From the NCBI GenBank assembly GCA_020446425.1, contig JAGRES010000003.1, forward strand, positions 1 to 64,000: 64,000 nucleotides of DNA, given 5' to 3'. The notes below the pieces were generated by a model that was not told the origin of the DNA, made no database searches, and saw only the letters and a program-made list of their open reading frames with translations. Positions 18,081-27,260 of this stretch are shown here, piece by piece; positions within the stretch are counted from its first letter, which is position 1; the number at the start of each line of letters is the position of its first letter. A program made the translations under genes and the position numbers. This DNA comes from Sphingobium sp. GTDB taxonomy: Bacteria; Pseudomonadota; Alphaproteobacteria; Sphingomonadales; Sphingomonadaceae.

Positions 18081-18116
18081 GTCTCTATTCCCGGGAGCCG
18101 AATGCCTTGTTCAGAA

Positions 18117-18151
18117 GCTGCCGGCACGTCTCAATGAGATATGCCGGCAGC
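18117..18151 (-). promoter_or_regulatory. Strong intercistronic hairpin between receptor and oxygenase genes
   Basis: GCTGCCGGCA (18117-18126) pairs perfectly with TGCCGGCAGC (18142-18151). The 15-base loop itself contains TCTC/GAGA, extending the stem. It sits between the TonB-receptor stop and the Rieske start. There is no T-run, so it may be an mRNA stabiliser or partial attenuator that makes receptor expression higher than that of the enzymes downstream. Confidence 0.6.
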
Positions 18152-18161
18152 AAGTCGGCAA

Positions 18162-20414
18162 TCAGTAGCTTGCCTGGAACTGAACTCCGAAAGTACGGGG
18201 TTGCCCCATATAATAGCTGCGAACGCCAAAGCGCGTCCTGGCCTGGGAAGCAATGTACTCGTCGGTGAAGTTGTCGGCAAATATAGTGAACCGGTAACGT
18301 TCCTCGATTTCAAGGCTTACCTGTGCATTGGCCACAAACTGGCTGAACAGGACATTGTCCCGCGTGAACGAGTCATAGGCTTTAGACTGGTACTTGCCCG
18401 TCATGTTGAAGCCCAGCGCCATGTCATCGCTGACCGGCTGTTTGTAATCAATCCCGGCGACACCCTTGAACTTCACGGCATAGGGGGGGCGATCCCCATC
18501 GAGTCCGCCAACCGCAGGTGCATTACCAACCAGGGCGGAGTCATTGACAGCAAAGCTCGCGACCAGATTCAGATTGTCGGTTGCGGCAAATCTGAGCTCT
18601 CCCTCGAAACCATAGCTGCGTAGTTTGCCAGCATTAGTCGTGGGAATATAGCCGCATGCCAGGTTGATCGGGGTCTGGATGTCGTTCCACTCGGTATAGT
18701 AGACCGCGCCGTTGGCTGTCAGGCGGCCGCCCATATGTGTCGACTTCACCCCGCCTTCATAGCTCCAGAGGCTATCCGGCCCGTAGGATGCCACATCGGA
18801 CCTCGTCAGACCCAGCGCGGTGAGGTCGCCGTCACAGAAGGACGGGAGCACGTTGCTGATACCACCAAGGCGAAAGCCCTTCGCCACATTGGCATATAGC
18901 AGCAGGTCCGGATTGGCCTGGTAGCTTACGCCGAATTTGGGATTGAAGCCGCTTTCCTTGGTCTTTTGAGAACCCGTGAACTGGCCGAAATTCAACAGGC
19001 CGCCAAAGTCCTGAAAGAATTTCTGCTTGTAGTGGTAATATCTGCCACCAGCAATCAGCTGCAATTCGTCGGTCAGGTTGAAATAGAGTTCGCCGAAGAC
19101 CGCGAACTGTTTGTATTTGTCAATTTCCGGGCCGCAATAGGCGGTATCGACTTCGCCCACACACCCATAGGAGTCACGCGGTGTGGCTGGCGAAAGCAGC
19201 CCGAATGGATTGAGTCCGCCCGCAATGGCTGCGTCCAGTCCCGGATACAATACGGTATTGCCGAAGAACAATTCCTGATCCGAGTAATAGATGCCGGCCG
19301 TCGTGTTGAAAGGACCGTCCAGGTCGGTCGCGATACGCAATTCCTGGGTGAAGCGATCCATGTTCCAGTCATGCAGCAGCACCGGATTGGGCGAATTGCC
19401 GAAGAACGAGTTATAGGCTTCGACCAATTCGACCAGTACGTTGTCGACATTGCGCTTCTGGTAGCTTGTTACAGAAGTGATCTGTCCGAAGCCTGCGTCA
19501 TAGTTGAGCGTCAGGACACCAAGCCGGAGCTTGTCCTTTATCGTCTCATCCGTGAGCCGCGAGAACTGTGCTTTGCCGCCGATACCGTCAGTACCCGGTG
19601 CATCCGTATCATAGGGCGGAGTGCCGGCATCGGTGTTCTGATAGAGGAAGGTCAGTTCGTAGCTGAAATTCGGACCGATTTCACCCCCCAGCGCTGCGCG
19701 AAATGCTTCTGTTTGTTCCGTGTTGGTGTTCTTGGTTCCAAGGAATATATTATCCGACCAGCCAGCGTTATCGCGATACACACCAACCAGACGCAGAGCC
19801 ATCTGATCGGCAACAATCGGCACATTGGCCATGCCCTTGACATTGAAGCTCTCGCCGCCGCCCTTGGTGGTCGAGACATTGGCGAGGAACGAAGCCTCGA
19901 CTTTCCCCGCATCAGGCGAATTGGCGATGTAGCGAACGGCGCCGGCCATGGCGCTGTCGCCAAACAGGCTGCCTTGCGGTCCCTTCAACACCTCAACCCG
20001 GGTGTCATACAGATCAATGTCGGGGTTGAGGCCATTCATATCCATCGGCACATCGTTGAAATAGATGCCCACGAGCGACCTGTTCTGTGGTTCCGCCGGG
20101 ACAACGCGCGATACCGACGCGCCGCGCAGGACATATTGCGACTGGGAGGCGCCTTGCTTCTGGAAATCGAAGCCGGGAATGAATTGCGCATAATCGGCGA
20201 AGTCATCCATTCCCTTGTCAGCCAACTCTTCGGAAGAGAGCGCCGTGATAGTGACATTGGTAGACTGGATGTCTTGTTCTTTCTTGTTGGCCGTAACGAT
20301 GATGGGGGCGAATTCGCTTGCGCCGCCAGCTTCCTGGGCCAATGCGGGAGACTGACCCCCGATCACGAACAGACTGACCATAGCGCTTGAGAGAAATCTT
20401 GCTTTAGTAACCAT
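18162..20414 (-). CDS. TonB-dependent outer-membrane receptor
   Basis: 750 residues with a signal peptide (SPALAQ-EA, about residue 26), a TonB-box-like segment (PIIVTANKKEQDIQ), a plug domain (about residues 45-160) and a 22-strand barrel ending in an aromatic C-terminus (FQASY). It is the sphingomonad type used for uptake of large or scarce organic substrates rather than the classic siderophore type; the ligand is unknown. It is first in the operon with the Rieske oxygenase, MFS transporter and FAD oxidoreductase. It is divergent from the AraC-type regulator, with only 92 bases between, so regulation by that protein is likely. Confidence 0.92.
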   Translation of the reverse strand: MVTKARFLSSAMVSLFVIGGQSPALAQEAGGASEFAPIIVTANKKEQDIQSTNVTITALSSEELADKGMDDFADYAQFIPGFDFQKQGASQSQYVLRGASVSRVVPAEPQNRSLVGIYFNDVPMDMNGLNPDIDLYDTRVEVLKGPQGSLFGDSAMAGAVRYIANSPDAGKVEASFLANVSTTKGGGESFNVKGMANVPIVADQMALRLVGVYRDNAGWSDNIFLGTKNTNTEQTEAFRAALGGEIGPNFSYELTFLYQNTDAGTPPYDTDAPGTDGIGGKAQFSRLTDETIKDKLRLGVLTLNYDAGFGQITSVTSYQKRNVDNVLVELVEAYNSFFGNSPNPVLLHDWNMDRFTQELRIATDLDGPFNTTAGIYYSDQELFFGNTVLYPGLDAAIAGGLNPFGLLSPATPRDSYGCVGEVDTAYCGPEIDKYKQFAVFGELYFNLTDELQLIAGGRYYHYKQKFFQDFGGLLNFGQFTGSQKTKESGFNPKFGVSYQANPDLLLYANVAKGFRLGGISNVLPSFCDGDLTALGLTRSDVASYGPDSLWSYEGGVKSTHMGGRLTANGAVYYTEWNDIQTPINLACGYIPTTNAGKLRSYGFEGELRFAATDNLNLVASFAVNDSALVGNAPAVGGLDGDRPPYAVKFKGVAGIDYKQPVSDDMALGFNMTGKYQSKAYDSFTRDNVLFSQFVANAQVSLEIEERYRFTIFADNFTDEYIASQARTRFGVRSYYMGQPRTFGVQFQASY

Positions 20415-20506
20415 CCCGTTTCCCCTTTTCCCTGTGTTGCGGAATTTGGTCTGAATAGGGAAGCTAAATGCAAATCGAGCCGTTCTGTTAATCGCTGCTG
20501 CACAAA

Positions 20507-21616
20507 ATGATGAAATCGTACCGATATTTTGATATGGCGTCCTTCATGCAGGAAAAATTTCTCTACTTTTGCTCGGGTCAGGCCCAAATATCCGACAAGC
20601 TGCAAGAAATGACGCGAATTGATCCGGCATATGGCGGCGGTATCGACAAGATCGAACTCGATGGGATTGATGTTGTTCACCACCCTTTTCCAAGACCGCT
20701 GGTCGTTGGCGGCTTTGAGGAAGTTCATCACATAGCCGACGGATTTTCCTTGTCTTTTGCTGATGCAATCATCGGTGGAGACTGGTTCGTAATCGGTTGT
20801 AGCCGCGAGAATTATGTCCGATTGAGAATCGCTTTTTCCGGCGCTGCGCGCTTCAGAAACGAAAACGCCGCGCTGGACAGCGGGCCTGCTTCGGCGCGCG
20901 TCTGCTCCTATATCATTCAGCCTGCGGGCTCCCGAATCTCTTCCTCATATGATGGAGGACAAGAGCATCATTTCTGTACTATCTCTGTTACCAGTGACTT
21001 CCTTTGTAAGCAGATCGGTATTGAGCTGGATGAACTGCCCAAGGTGCTCAATCAGGCGTGGGAGAAACACAGCAGCGCGTTCGGCGAGTTCAAAATATCT
21101 GACAAAACGCGACATGCCGCGCAGCAACTGTTCCTGATCGAGAGCGAAGGAAGCTGGCGCACGCACGAAATCCGCACCCTGGCGAATAGTCTGCTGTGCC
21201 TATTGTTTTCCGATTGGCAGGCCATAAAGGGCGCGCCAACAACGCGCGTAAGCCTGCGCCCGGACGAGCGGGCGAAGCTCTATACAATCATGCACATGAT
21301 CGCCGACAACCCAAGCTCGGTGGGAACCCTTGAGGAACTGAGCCGGGACTGGGGCCTCAACAGAAACAAGCTGCACCTGGGTTTCAAGCACCTCTTCGGC
21401 CGATCAATCAATCAGTTTGCGATCAAGCAGAAAATCGAGCTGGCGAAGACTCTCCTGCGCGAGGGGAACGCGCCGATTGCCGAGGTCGCGGAGGAAGTCG
21501 GTTTCTCCGAACCGACCAATTTCACCAGTTCGTTCAAGATGCAGGTCGGAGAGACCCCCCTGCGGTATCGCAAGCGAGTCTCTGCCGCATGGCGCTATCA
21601 GGACCGCGCCGGATGA
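20507..21616 (+). CDS. AraC-family transcriptional regulator
   Basis: 369 residues. The C-terminal 100 residues hold the two helix-turn-helix units of AraC/XylS proteins, including the signature around IAEVAEEVGFSEPTNFTSSF. The N-terminal 250 residues are a less conserved ligand-sensing domain. It is divergently transcribed from the TonB receptor and is the probable activator of that cluster in response to its substrate. The exact start is uncertain: ATG at 20507 and 20510 are adjacent and later in-frame ATGs exist, none with a strong ribosome-binding site. Confidence 0.88.
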   Translation: MMKSYRYFDMASFMQEKFLYFCSGQAQISDKLQEMTRIDPAYGGGIDKIELDGIDVVHHPFPRPLVVGGFEEVHHIADGFSLSFADAIIGGDWFVIGCSRENYVRLRIAFSGAARFRNENAALDSGPASARVCSYIIQPAGSRISSSYDGGQEHHFCTISVTSDFLCKQIGIELDELPKVLNQAWEKHSSAFGEFKISDKTRHAAQQLFLIESEGSWRTHEIRTLANSLLCLLFSDWQAIKGAPTTRVSLRPDERAKLYTIMHMIADNPSSVGTLEELSRDWGLNRNKLHLGFKHLFGRSINQFAIKQKIELAKTLLREGNAPIAEVAEEVGFSEPTNFTSSFKMQVGETPLRYRKRVSAAWRYQDRAG

Positions 21617-21774
21617 AATATGCCATATCTGTTGAGCGTTTGATCGCTCTCGGCTCCATTGCGGACACCCTGACCCAGGAGCGCGGCGGATCGAACACCG
21701 ATCTCGCGCTTGCTATGTGATTGCTGGGGTCATTCTCGCGCATTGCTGAATTCAGCAAAAATAGCGGAGAATGG

Positions 21775-21851
21775 TGGCGCGCCCGGAACGATTCGAACGT
21801 CCGACCCTCAGATTCGTAGTCTGATGCTCTATCCAGCTGAGCTACGGGCGC
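21775..21851 (-). tRNA. tRNA-Arg (anticodon ACG)
   Basis: Cloverleaf on the - strand: acceptor GCGCCCG pairs with CGGGCGC, discriminator G, encoded CCA, D arm GCTC/GAGC, anticodon stem TCAGA/TCTGA around loop CTACGAA, and T loop TTCGAAT. The 3' end (21775) points toward the accessory cluster, which is the usual side for integrated elements, though no second copy of the 3' end is seen in the window. Confidence 0.95.
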
Positions 21852-21899
21852 ATCGCCATTTCAGATGGGCCATGCCCATCGGGAGTGCCGCAAATAGTA

Positions 21900-21928
21900 G
21901 GGGTTGCAAACCAAGGCAACCCCTTTTT
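21900..21928. terminator. Hairpin downstream of ppdK
   Basis: GGGGTTGC (21900-21907) and GCAACCCC (21916-21923) form an 8-bp stem followed by TTTTT on the + strand. On the - strand the stem lies 12 bases after the ppdK stop and is followed by TACTATTT, a weaker U-tract. It may stop ppdK transcripts or shield the tRNA-Arg region. Confidence 0.55.
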
Positions 21929-21939
21929 ACGGAATTATT

Positions 21940-24606
21940 TCAGCCCTTGTTTTTCAAGGCGGCCTGCGCCGCTGCGAGGCGGGCGATTGGCACGCGATAA
22001 GGCGACGCGGAGACATAATCGAGGCCGGTCTGCTCGCAGAACGCAATGGAGGCCGGGTCACCGCCATGCTCGCCGCAAATACCAAGCTTGATGCCCGAGC
22101 GGGTCTTGCGGCCGCGCTCGGCGGCAATCTCGATCAACTGGCCGACACCCTCGACATCCAGGCTAACGAACGGATCGCGCGCGAAAATACCCTTGTCGAC
22201 ATATTGCGTCAGGAACCGGCCCGCATCGTCGCGGCTGATGCCGATAGTCGTCTGCGTCAGGTCATTGGTACCGAACGAGAAGAACTCGCCGACTTCCGCG
22301 ATTTCCCCGGCCTTCAGCGCAGCGCGCGGCAGCTCGATCATGGTGCCAACCAGATATTCGATGGTCTTGCCACGTTCCTCGAACACGGCCTTGGCCGTGG
22401 TATCGACGACCGCCTTCATCAGCTCCAGCTCGCGCCGCGTGGCGACCAGCGGGATCATAACTTCCGGAATAGGTGCCTCGCCCGATTTATCCGCGACATC
22501 GAGCGCGGCCTCGAAAATGGCGCGCGCCTGCATCTCGTAGATTTCAGGATAGGTGACACCAAGGCGGCAGCCACGATGGCCGAGCATCGGGTTGAACTCA
22601 TGCAGTTCAGCCGCACGCTGCTTGAGCAGCTCGACACCGACGCCAGCCGCCTTTGCCACTTCTTCAAATTCCGACTCCGCATGCGGCAGGAACTCGTGCA
22701 GCGGCGGGTCGAGCAGGCGAATGGTCACCGGCAGGCCCGCCATCACCTCGAAAATCTCGGTAAAGTCGCTGCGCTGTTCGGGCAGCAGCTTGGCCAGCGC
22801 CTCGCGGCGGCCCGCTTCGTTCTCGGCAAGGATCATCTGACGCACGGCGGTAATGCGCGCCGCGTCGAAGAACATATGCTCGGTACGGCACAGGCCGATG
22901 CCTTCCGCGCCAAAATCGCGCGCGGTGCGGCAATCGAGCGGGGTTTCCGCATTGGTGCGCACATTCAGGCGGCGTACCTTGTCCGCCCATTCCATCAGCT
23001 TGCCGAAGTCCCCCGCCAGTTCCGGCTGCACGGTCGGCACGGTTCCGGCCATCACTTCACCGGTCGCGCCGTCGATGGTCAGCATATCGCCTTCCTTCAG
23101 CTCACGCCCGGCAATACGCAGGACCTTCGCCTTGCTGTCGATGGCGAGGCTGCCCGCGCCGGAAACGCAGGGGCGGCCCATGCCGCGCGCCACAACGGCG
23201 GCGTGGCTGGTCATGCCGCCACGTGCGGTCAAAATGCCTTTGGCCGCATGCATGCCGTGAATATCTTCCGGCGATGTCTCGATGCGCACGAGGATGACGG
23301 CCTCGCCCATTTCGGCATAGCGTTCCGCCGTATCGGCATCGAACACGATCTGGCCCGAAGCCGCACCGGGAGACGCAGGCAAGCCCTTGGTCAGCACATC
23401 GCGCTCGGCGCTGGGGTCCAGCGTCGGGTGCAGCAACTGGTCAAGCGCGGCGGGGTCGACGCGTGCGACGGCCTCTTCCTGTGTGATCAGACCCTCATTC
23501 GCCATATCCACCGCGATCTTCAGCGCGGCCTTGGCAGTGCGTTTGCCTGAGCGGGTCTGGAGCATCCACAGCTTGCCCTGCTGCACCGTAAACTCGATAT
23601 CCTGCATGTCGCGATAATGCGTTTCGAGGATGTTGAAGACGTTCGCCAGCTCGCCATAGGTTTCCGGCATCGCCTCTTCCATCGAAAGCGGCTTGGCCCC
23701 TGCCCGCTCACGCGCGGCCTTGGTCAGATATTGCGGCGTGCGGATGCCCGCGACCACGTCCTCGCCCTGCGCGTTGATCAGATATTCGCCATAATAGGCG
23801 TTCTCGCCGGTCGCCGGGTCGCGCGTGAAGGCCACGCCGGTCGCGGACGTATCGCCCATATTGCCGAACACCATCGCCTGCACATTGACGGCGGTGCCCC
23901 AGTCACCGGGAATGTCGTTCAAACGGCGATAGACCTTCGCACGATCCGCCTGCCAGCTGCCGAACACGGCGGAGATCGCGCCCCAGAGCTGGTCGTTCAC
24001 ATCCTGCGGGAATGGCTTCGACCACAGCTTCTCGACCAGTTTCTTGTATTCTGCGACCAGCGCCTTCCAGTCGTCCGCGCCCATCTGCGTATCGAGATGA
24101 TAGCCCTGATCTTCCTTGGCGATTTCCAGCGCTTCCTCGAACGCGCCATGGTCGAGTTCCAGCACCACGTCCGAATACATCTGGATGAAACGGCGATAGC
24201 TGTCCCACGCGAAACGCTCGTCGCCCGATGCCGCCGCAAGGCCCTGCACCGTTTCGTCGTTGAGGCCGAGGTTGAGCACCGTGTCCATCATGCCGGGCAT
24301 GGAAACGCGGGCGCCCGAACGCACCGAAACCAGCAGCGGGTCGCTCGCATCGCCGAATTTCTTGCCGGTCACCGCCTCGATATGGGCGACGCCCTCGGCC
24401 ACTTCGGCCTTCAATGAGTCGGGAAAAACCTCGCCATCTTCATAATAGCGGGTGCACATTTCGGTCGTGATCGTGAAACCCGGAGGAACCGGCAGGCCGA
24501 TCGACGCCATGCCGTCGAGATTGGCGCCCTTGCCGCCCAGAAGATTCTTGTCGCCCTTACCCCCGTCATTCACACCGCCGCCAAAGCGATACACATATTT
24601 GGTCAT
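21940..24606 (-). CDS. ppdK: Pyruvate, phosphate dikinase
   Basis: 888 residues, the normal length. It interconverts pyruvate, ATP and phosphate with PEP, AMP and PPi. The N-terminal nucleotide domain has the dikinase GGVNDGGKGDKNLLGGKGANL-type start. The phosphohistidine is in GGMTSHAAVVARGMG, and the C-terminal barrel ends with KLGICGEHGGDP, including the catalytic Cys. It follows glyS by 64 nt in the order glyQ-glyS-ppdK, a neighbourhood common in alphaproteobacteria. It is distinct from the ATP/water-dependent PpsA at 10.6-13.1 kb. Confidence 0.97.
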   Translation of the reverse strand: MTKYVYRFGGGVNDGGKGDKNLLGGKGANLDGMASIGLPVPPGFTITTEMCTRYYEDGEVFPDSLKAEVAEGVAHIEAVTGKKFGDASDPLLVSVRSGARVSMPGMMDTVLNLGLNDETVQGLAAASGDERFAWDSYRRFIQMYSDVVLELDHGAFEEALEIAKEDQGYHLDTQMGADDWKALVAEYKKLVEKLWSKPFPQDVNDQLWGAISAVFGSWQADRAKVYRRLNDIPGDWGTAVNVQAMVFGNMGDTSATGVAFTRDPATGENAYYGEYLINAQGEDVVAGIRTPQYLTKAARERAGAKPLSMEEAMPETYGELANVFNILETHYRDMQDIEFTVQQGKLWMLQTRSGKRTAKAALKIAVDMANEGLITQEEAVARVDPAALDQLLHPTLDPSAERDVLTKGLPASPGAASGQIVFDADTAERYAEMGEAVILVRIETSPEDIHGMHAAKGILTARGGMTSHAAVVARGMGRPCVSGAGSLAIDSKAKVLRIAGRELKEGDMLTIDGATGEVMAGTVPTVQPELAGDFGKLMEWADKVRRLNVRTNAETPLDCRTARDFGAEGIGLCRTEHMFFDAARITAVRQMILAENEAGRREALAKLLPEQRSDFTEIFEVMAGLPVTIRLLDPPLHEFLPHAESEFEEVAKAAGVGVELLKQRAAELHEFNPMLGHRGCRLGVTYPEIYEMQARAIFEAALDVADKSGEAPIPEVMIPLVATRRELELMKAVVDTTAKAVFEERGKTIEYLVGTMIELPRAALKAGEIAEVGEFFSFGTNDLTQTTIGISRDDAGRFLTQYVDKGIFARDPFVSLDVEGVGQLIEIAAERGRKTRSGIKLGICGEHGGDPASIAFCEQTGLDYVSASPYRVPIARLAAAQAALKNKG

Positions 24607-24670
24607 CAGCCCTGTTCCCTTTGAACCTTGATTATTTTGCCTGGCGCTGCACCGCTCGTGACAAGTCCTA

Positions 24671-27070
24671 TTAGCCGGTGATTTTGGAAAAATCAGCTAC
24701 TTTGTGCACTGCAGCGCGGACACGCTGTAGTAATTGGAGACGCGCGGACCGCTTCGCCGGTTCTGGATCGTTTACAGTCACGCTGTCGAAAAAGGCGTCG
24801 ATGGGCACGCGCAACGATGCGAGCGCAGCCATGGCCGCTTCGAAATCCTCGGCTTCGACGGCGGCCTGTGCTTTTGGCTCGGCGGCATCGAGCGCAGCGA
24901 TCAGATCGGCTTCGGCAGGCTCGGGCGCATAGGAAAGCGGCGCATTGGCCTCATGTTCACGGATCGCCTCTGCGACATCCGGGTCCGTCAGCGCCGCGCC
25001 GGGGTCTTCCTCGCCCACCTCGGCAGCACCGCCGCTGCCCGGCGGCATGGAGGATGGCGCGGCTTCATCGAAGCCCTCTTTCTTGAGGATATTCGCCGCG
25101 CGCTTGTACCCGGCAAGCAGATTTTCACCGTCATCGGTGGTGATGAAGCTCTGCAACGCCTTCACCCGCGCGAGCAGGCGGACAAGATCATCCTCGCCGC
25201 CCAATGCAAACACCGCGTCGATCAGGTCGTGACGGACCCCGGCTTCCTTCTGCTGCACCTTCAGGCGGTCGGCGAGAAAACTGATTAAATCGCTCATCAA
25301 ATGCATTTGTGTAGCGTACTTGTCTCGCTTGCTAACAAACGCTTCAATCGCGCTCAACTCAGCGTCAAAACCGCGTTTATAGCGGCGCCACTCATCGTGA
25401 ATGTCATTGTCATTGCTAAGATGTGAACAATAGCGCCGTACATACTCATCATAATCGAGCAAGCCAGCCTGTAGTCTAGCTTTAGCCGCAGCACCCCACT
25501 CTTCGACCAGTATACCATAGTCGTGAGACAGAGGCTCAAGCTGACGCAGACGAAAAGCTAGGTTGTTATAGAGGATGATAGCAATGATCTGCAGTGCAGC
25601 TCGCCGCAAAGCAAAGGGATCTTTGGACCCCGTTGGCTTTTCGTCAATCAGGAAAAATGTCAGGATGGTATCCAATTTGTCCGCCAGACTGACCGCCACT
25701 GTTACCGGAGCCGTCGGCACTTCGTCGCCCTGCCCTACCGGTTTGTAATGGTCGCGGATCGCATCGGCGACTTCATCGGACAGGCCTTCTGCCCGCGCAT
25801 AATAGCCGCCCATCAAGCCCTGAAGCTCGGGGAACTCGCCGACCATTTCGGTGACGAGATCCGCCTTCGCCAGCATCGCCGCATCATAGACATTATTGAA
25901 AAGCTGGGTCTTTGCTTGCGGCGTGTCGTCTTCCGGTTTCACTATGTCGGCATCGACCAGCCAGCGCGCCAGCTTCGCAACACGCTCGACCTTGTCGGCG
26001 ACAGTGCCGAGCTTTTCATGGAAGGTGATGCGCCCTAGCTTCTTCGCATGTTCTTCGAGCTTGGTCTTCTTGTCCTGCTCCCAGAAGAAGCGCGCATCGG
26101 AGAGGCGTGCGGCGAGCACCTTGCCATTACCCGCGACAATCGCCGCGCCGCCATCCTTCGCGTCGATATTGGCGGTGCAGATGAAAGCAGGCGCAAGCTT
26201 GCCATCAGCGTCACGAAGAACGAAATATTTCTGGTTTATCCTGAGAGTTAGCTGAATAACCTCAGGCGGAACCTCAAGAAACTCGGGATCGAATTTCCCA
26301 AGCAGCGGCACCGGCCATTCGGTCAGTCCGGCATTTTCCGCGACCAGCCCGGCATCCTCGATCAGTTCATAGCCCGCCTCAGCGGCCAGCGCCTTCGCAC
26401 GGCTTTCGATAATCGACTTGCGCTCGTCCTGATCGACGATGACATGCGCCGCGCGCAGCTTTTCCGCATAGTCCGCCGCACTGCCGATACTGATTGCGCC
26501 CCTACTATGAAAGCGATGTCCTACCGTCTCTCGACCGGAAGCGATGCCATCCACGTCCATCGGCACGACATCGTCACCCAGCAGCGCAACGATGCCCTGC
26601 AACGGGCGGACCCAACGCAGGCTCTCGGTCGTTTGTGAAGCATCGCCCCAGCGCATCGACTTGGGCCATGGAAAGGCGCGGATAATCGCCGGAATCGCCT
26701 CGGCCAGCACATCAGCGCTCGCCCTACCCGGTTTCTCGACAACCGCGAAATATGTGTCCTTTCCCTTGAGGTCGCGAACTTCGAGCTGGTCTTTCGTCAG
26801 CCCCGTCTTGCGCAGGAAGCCCTCAAGCGCCTGCTCCGGCGCGGAAGTCGCAGGCCCCTTGGTCTCTTCGCGCACCGCCTCGGTGGCGGCGGGCAACCCA
26901 TGAGCGATCAGCGCCAGGCGGCGCGGCGTGACATAGCTGGTGAGCTTTTCCGCCTTCAGGCCCGCCTCGGCCAAGCGTTCAGTGAACAGGCGGGCAAGGT
27001 CTTCACTCGCCTTCGCCTGCATGCGCGCCGGAATTTCTTCACAGCGCAGTTCGAGGAGGAAGTCGGTCAT
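24671..27070 (-). CDS. glyS: Glycyl-tRNA synthetase beta subunit
   Basis: 799 residues, longer than the roughly 690 of typical GlyS. It begins with the family start FLLELRCEEIPARM; GGAGG lies eight bases upstream. The beta subunit binds tRNA-Gly and completes the alpha2-beta2 synthetase with GlyQ. Two additions are visible. One is a stretch after DPFALRRAALQIIAI (about bases 25290-25600), whose G+C (about 48-52% in lines counted by eye) is below that of the flanking gene. The other is an acidic Ala/Pro/Glu-rich segment near the C-terminus (about 24880-25080). The reading frame is intact through both. A 143-bp repeat separates it from glyQ. Confidence 0.95.
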   Translation of the reverse strand: MTDFLLELRCEEIPARMQAKASEDLARLFTERLAEAGLKAEKLTSYVTPRRLALIAHGLPAATEAVREETKGPATSAPEQALEGFLRKTGLTKDQLEVRDLKGKDTYFAVVEKPGRASADVLAEAIPAIIRAFPWPKSMRWGDASQTTESLRWVRPLQGIVALLGDDVVPMDVDGIASGRETVGHRFHSRGAISIGSAADYAEKLRAAHVIVDQDERKSIIESRAKALAAEAGYELIEDAGLVAENAGLTEWPVPLLGKFDPEFLEVPPEVIQLTLRINQKYFVLRDADGKLAPAFICTANIDAKDGGAAIVAGNGKVLAARLSDARFFWEQDKKTKLEEHAKKLGRITFHEKLGTVADKVERVAKLARWLVDADIVKPEDDTPQAKTQLFNNVYDAAMLAKADLVTEMVGEFPELQGLMGGYYARAEGLSDEVADAIRDHYKPVGQGDEVPTAPVTVAVSLADKLDTILTFFLIDEKPTGSKDPFALRRAALQIIAIILYNNLAFRLRQLEPLSHDYGILVEEWGAAAKARLQAGLLDYDEYVRRYCSHLSNDNDIHDEWRRYKRGFDAELSAIEAFVSKRDKYATQMHLMSDLISFLADRLKVQQKEAGVRHDLIDAVFALGGEDDLVRLLARVKALQSFITTDDGENLLAGYKRAANILKKEGFDEAAPSSMPPGSGGAAEVGEEDPGAALTDPDVAEAIREHEANAPLSYAPEPAEADLIAALDAAEPKAQAAVEAEDFEAAMAALASLRVPIDAFFDSVTVNDPEPAKRSARLQLLQRVRAAVHKVADFSKITG

Positions 27071-27095
27071 GGCCGCGCCTCCACCATACCCACAT

Positions 27096-27238
27096 CCGTT
27101 CGCTTCGAGCGCAGGTTCGAGCTTTGCCGAGAACCGAAGTCGAGAAGGCCGTTCTCGACAGCTATCTCGCCCTTCGACGCGGTTCCCGACAGGCTCGAAC
27201 CTTGCTCAGGATACTCGATAGCAGCTCGAACCGAACGG
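27096..27238 (-). repeat. 143-bp repeat with asymmetric terminal inverted repeats (ORF-less copy)
   Basis: The ends are CCGTTCGCTTCGAGC (27096-27110, the C-end) and GCTCGAACCGAACGG (27224-27238, reverse complement of the G-end). Internally GTCGAGAAGGCC (27139-27150) directly abuts GTTCTCGAC (27151-27159). The same blocks flank the GIY-YIG ORF in the 53.6-kb copy, in opposite orientation. It fills most of the glyQ-glyS gap and is transcribed with the operon. Confidence 0.75.
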
Positions 27239-27260
27239 GGTTTTTCAGAACCAAGCCCCA

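Noticed and set aside
21613-21720. 35-codon ORF overlapping the AraC regulator stop by ATGA
   Set aside because: It has no ribosome-binding site of its own and no recognisable sequence; a chance frame is more likely than a coupled peptide.
1-21774. Duplicate of the tRNA-Arg 3' end as a second attachment site
   Set aside because: No copy of the last bases of the tRNA was found by eye in the accessory region, so the island border is only inferred.
21904-23550. Long + strand frame opposite ppdK
   Set aside because: Antisense shadow of a conserved gene; starts inside the terminator region with no ribosome-binding site.
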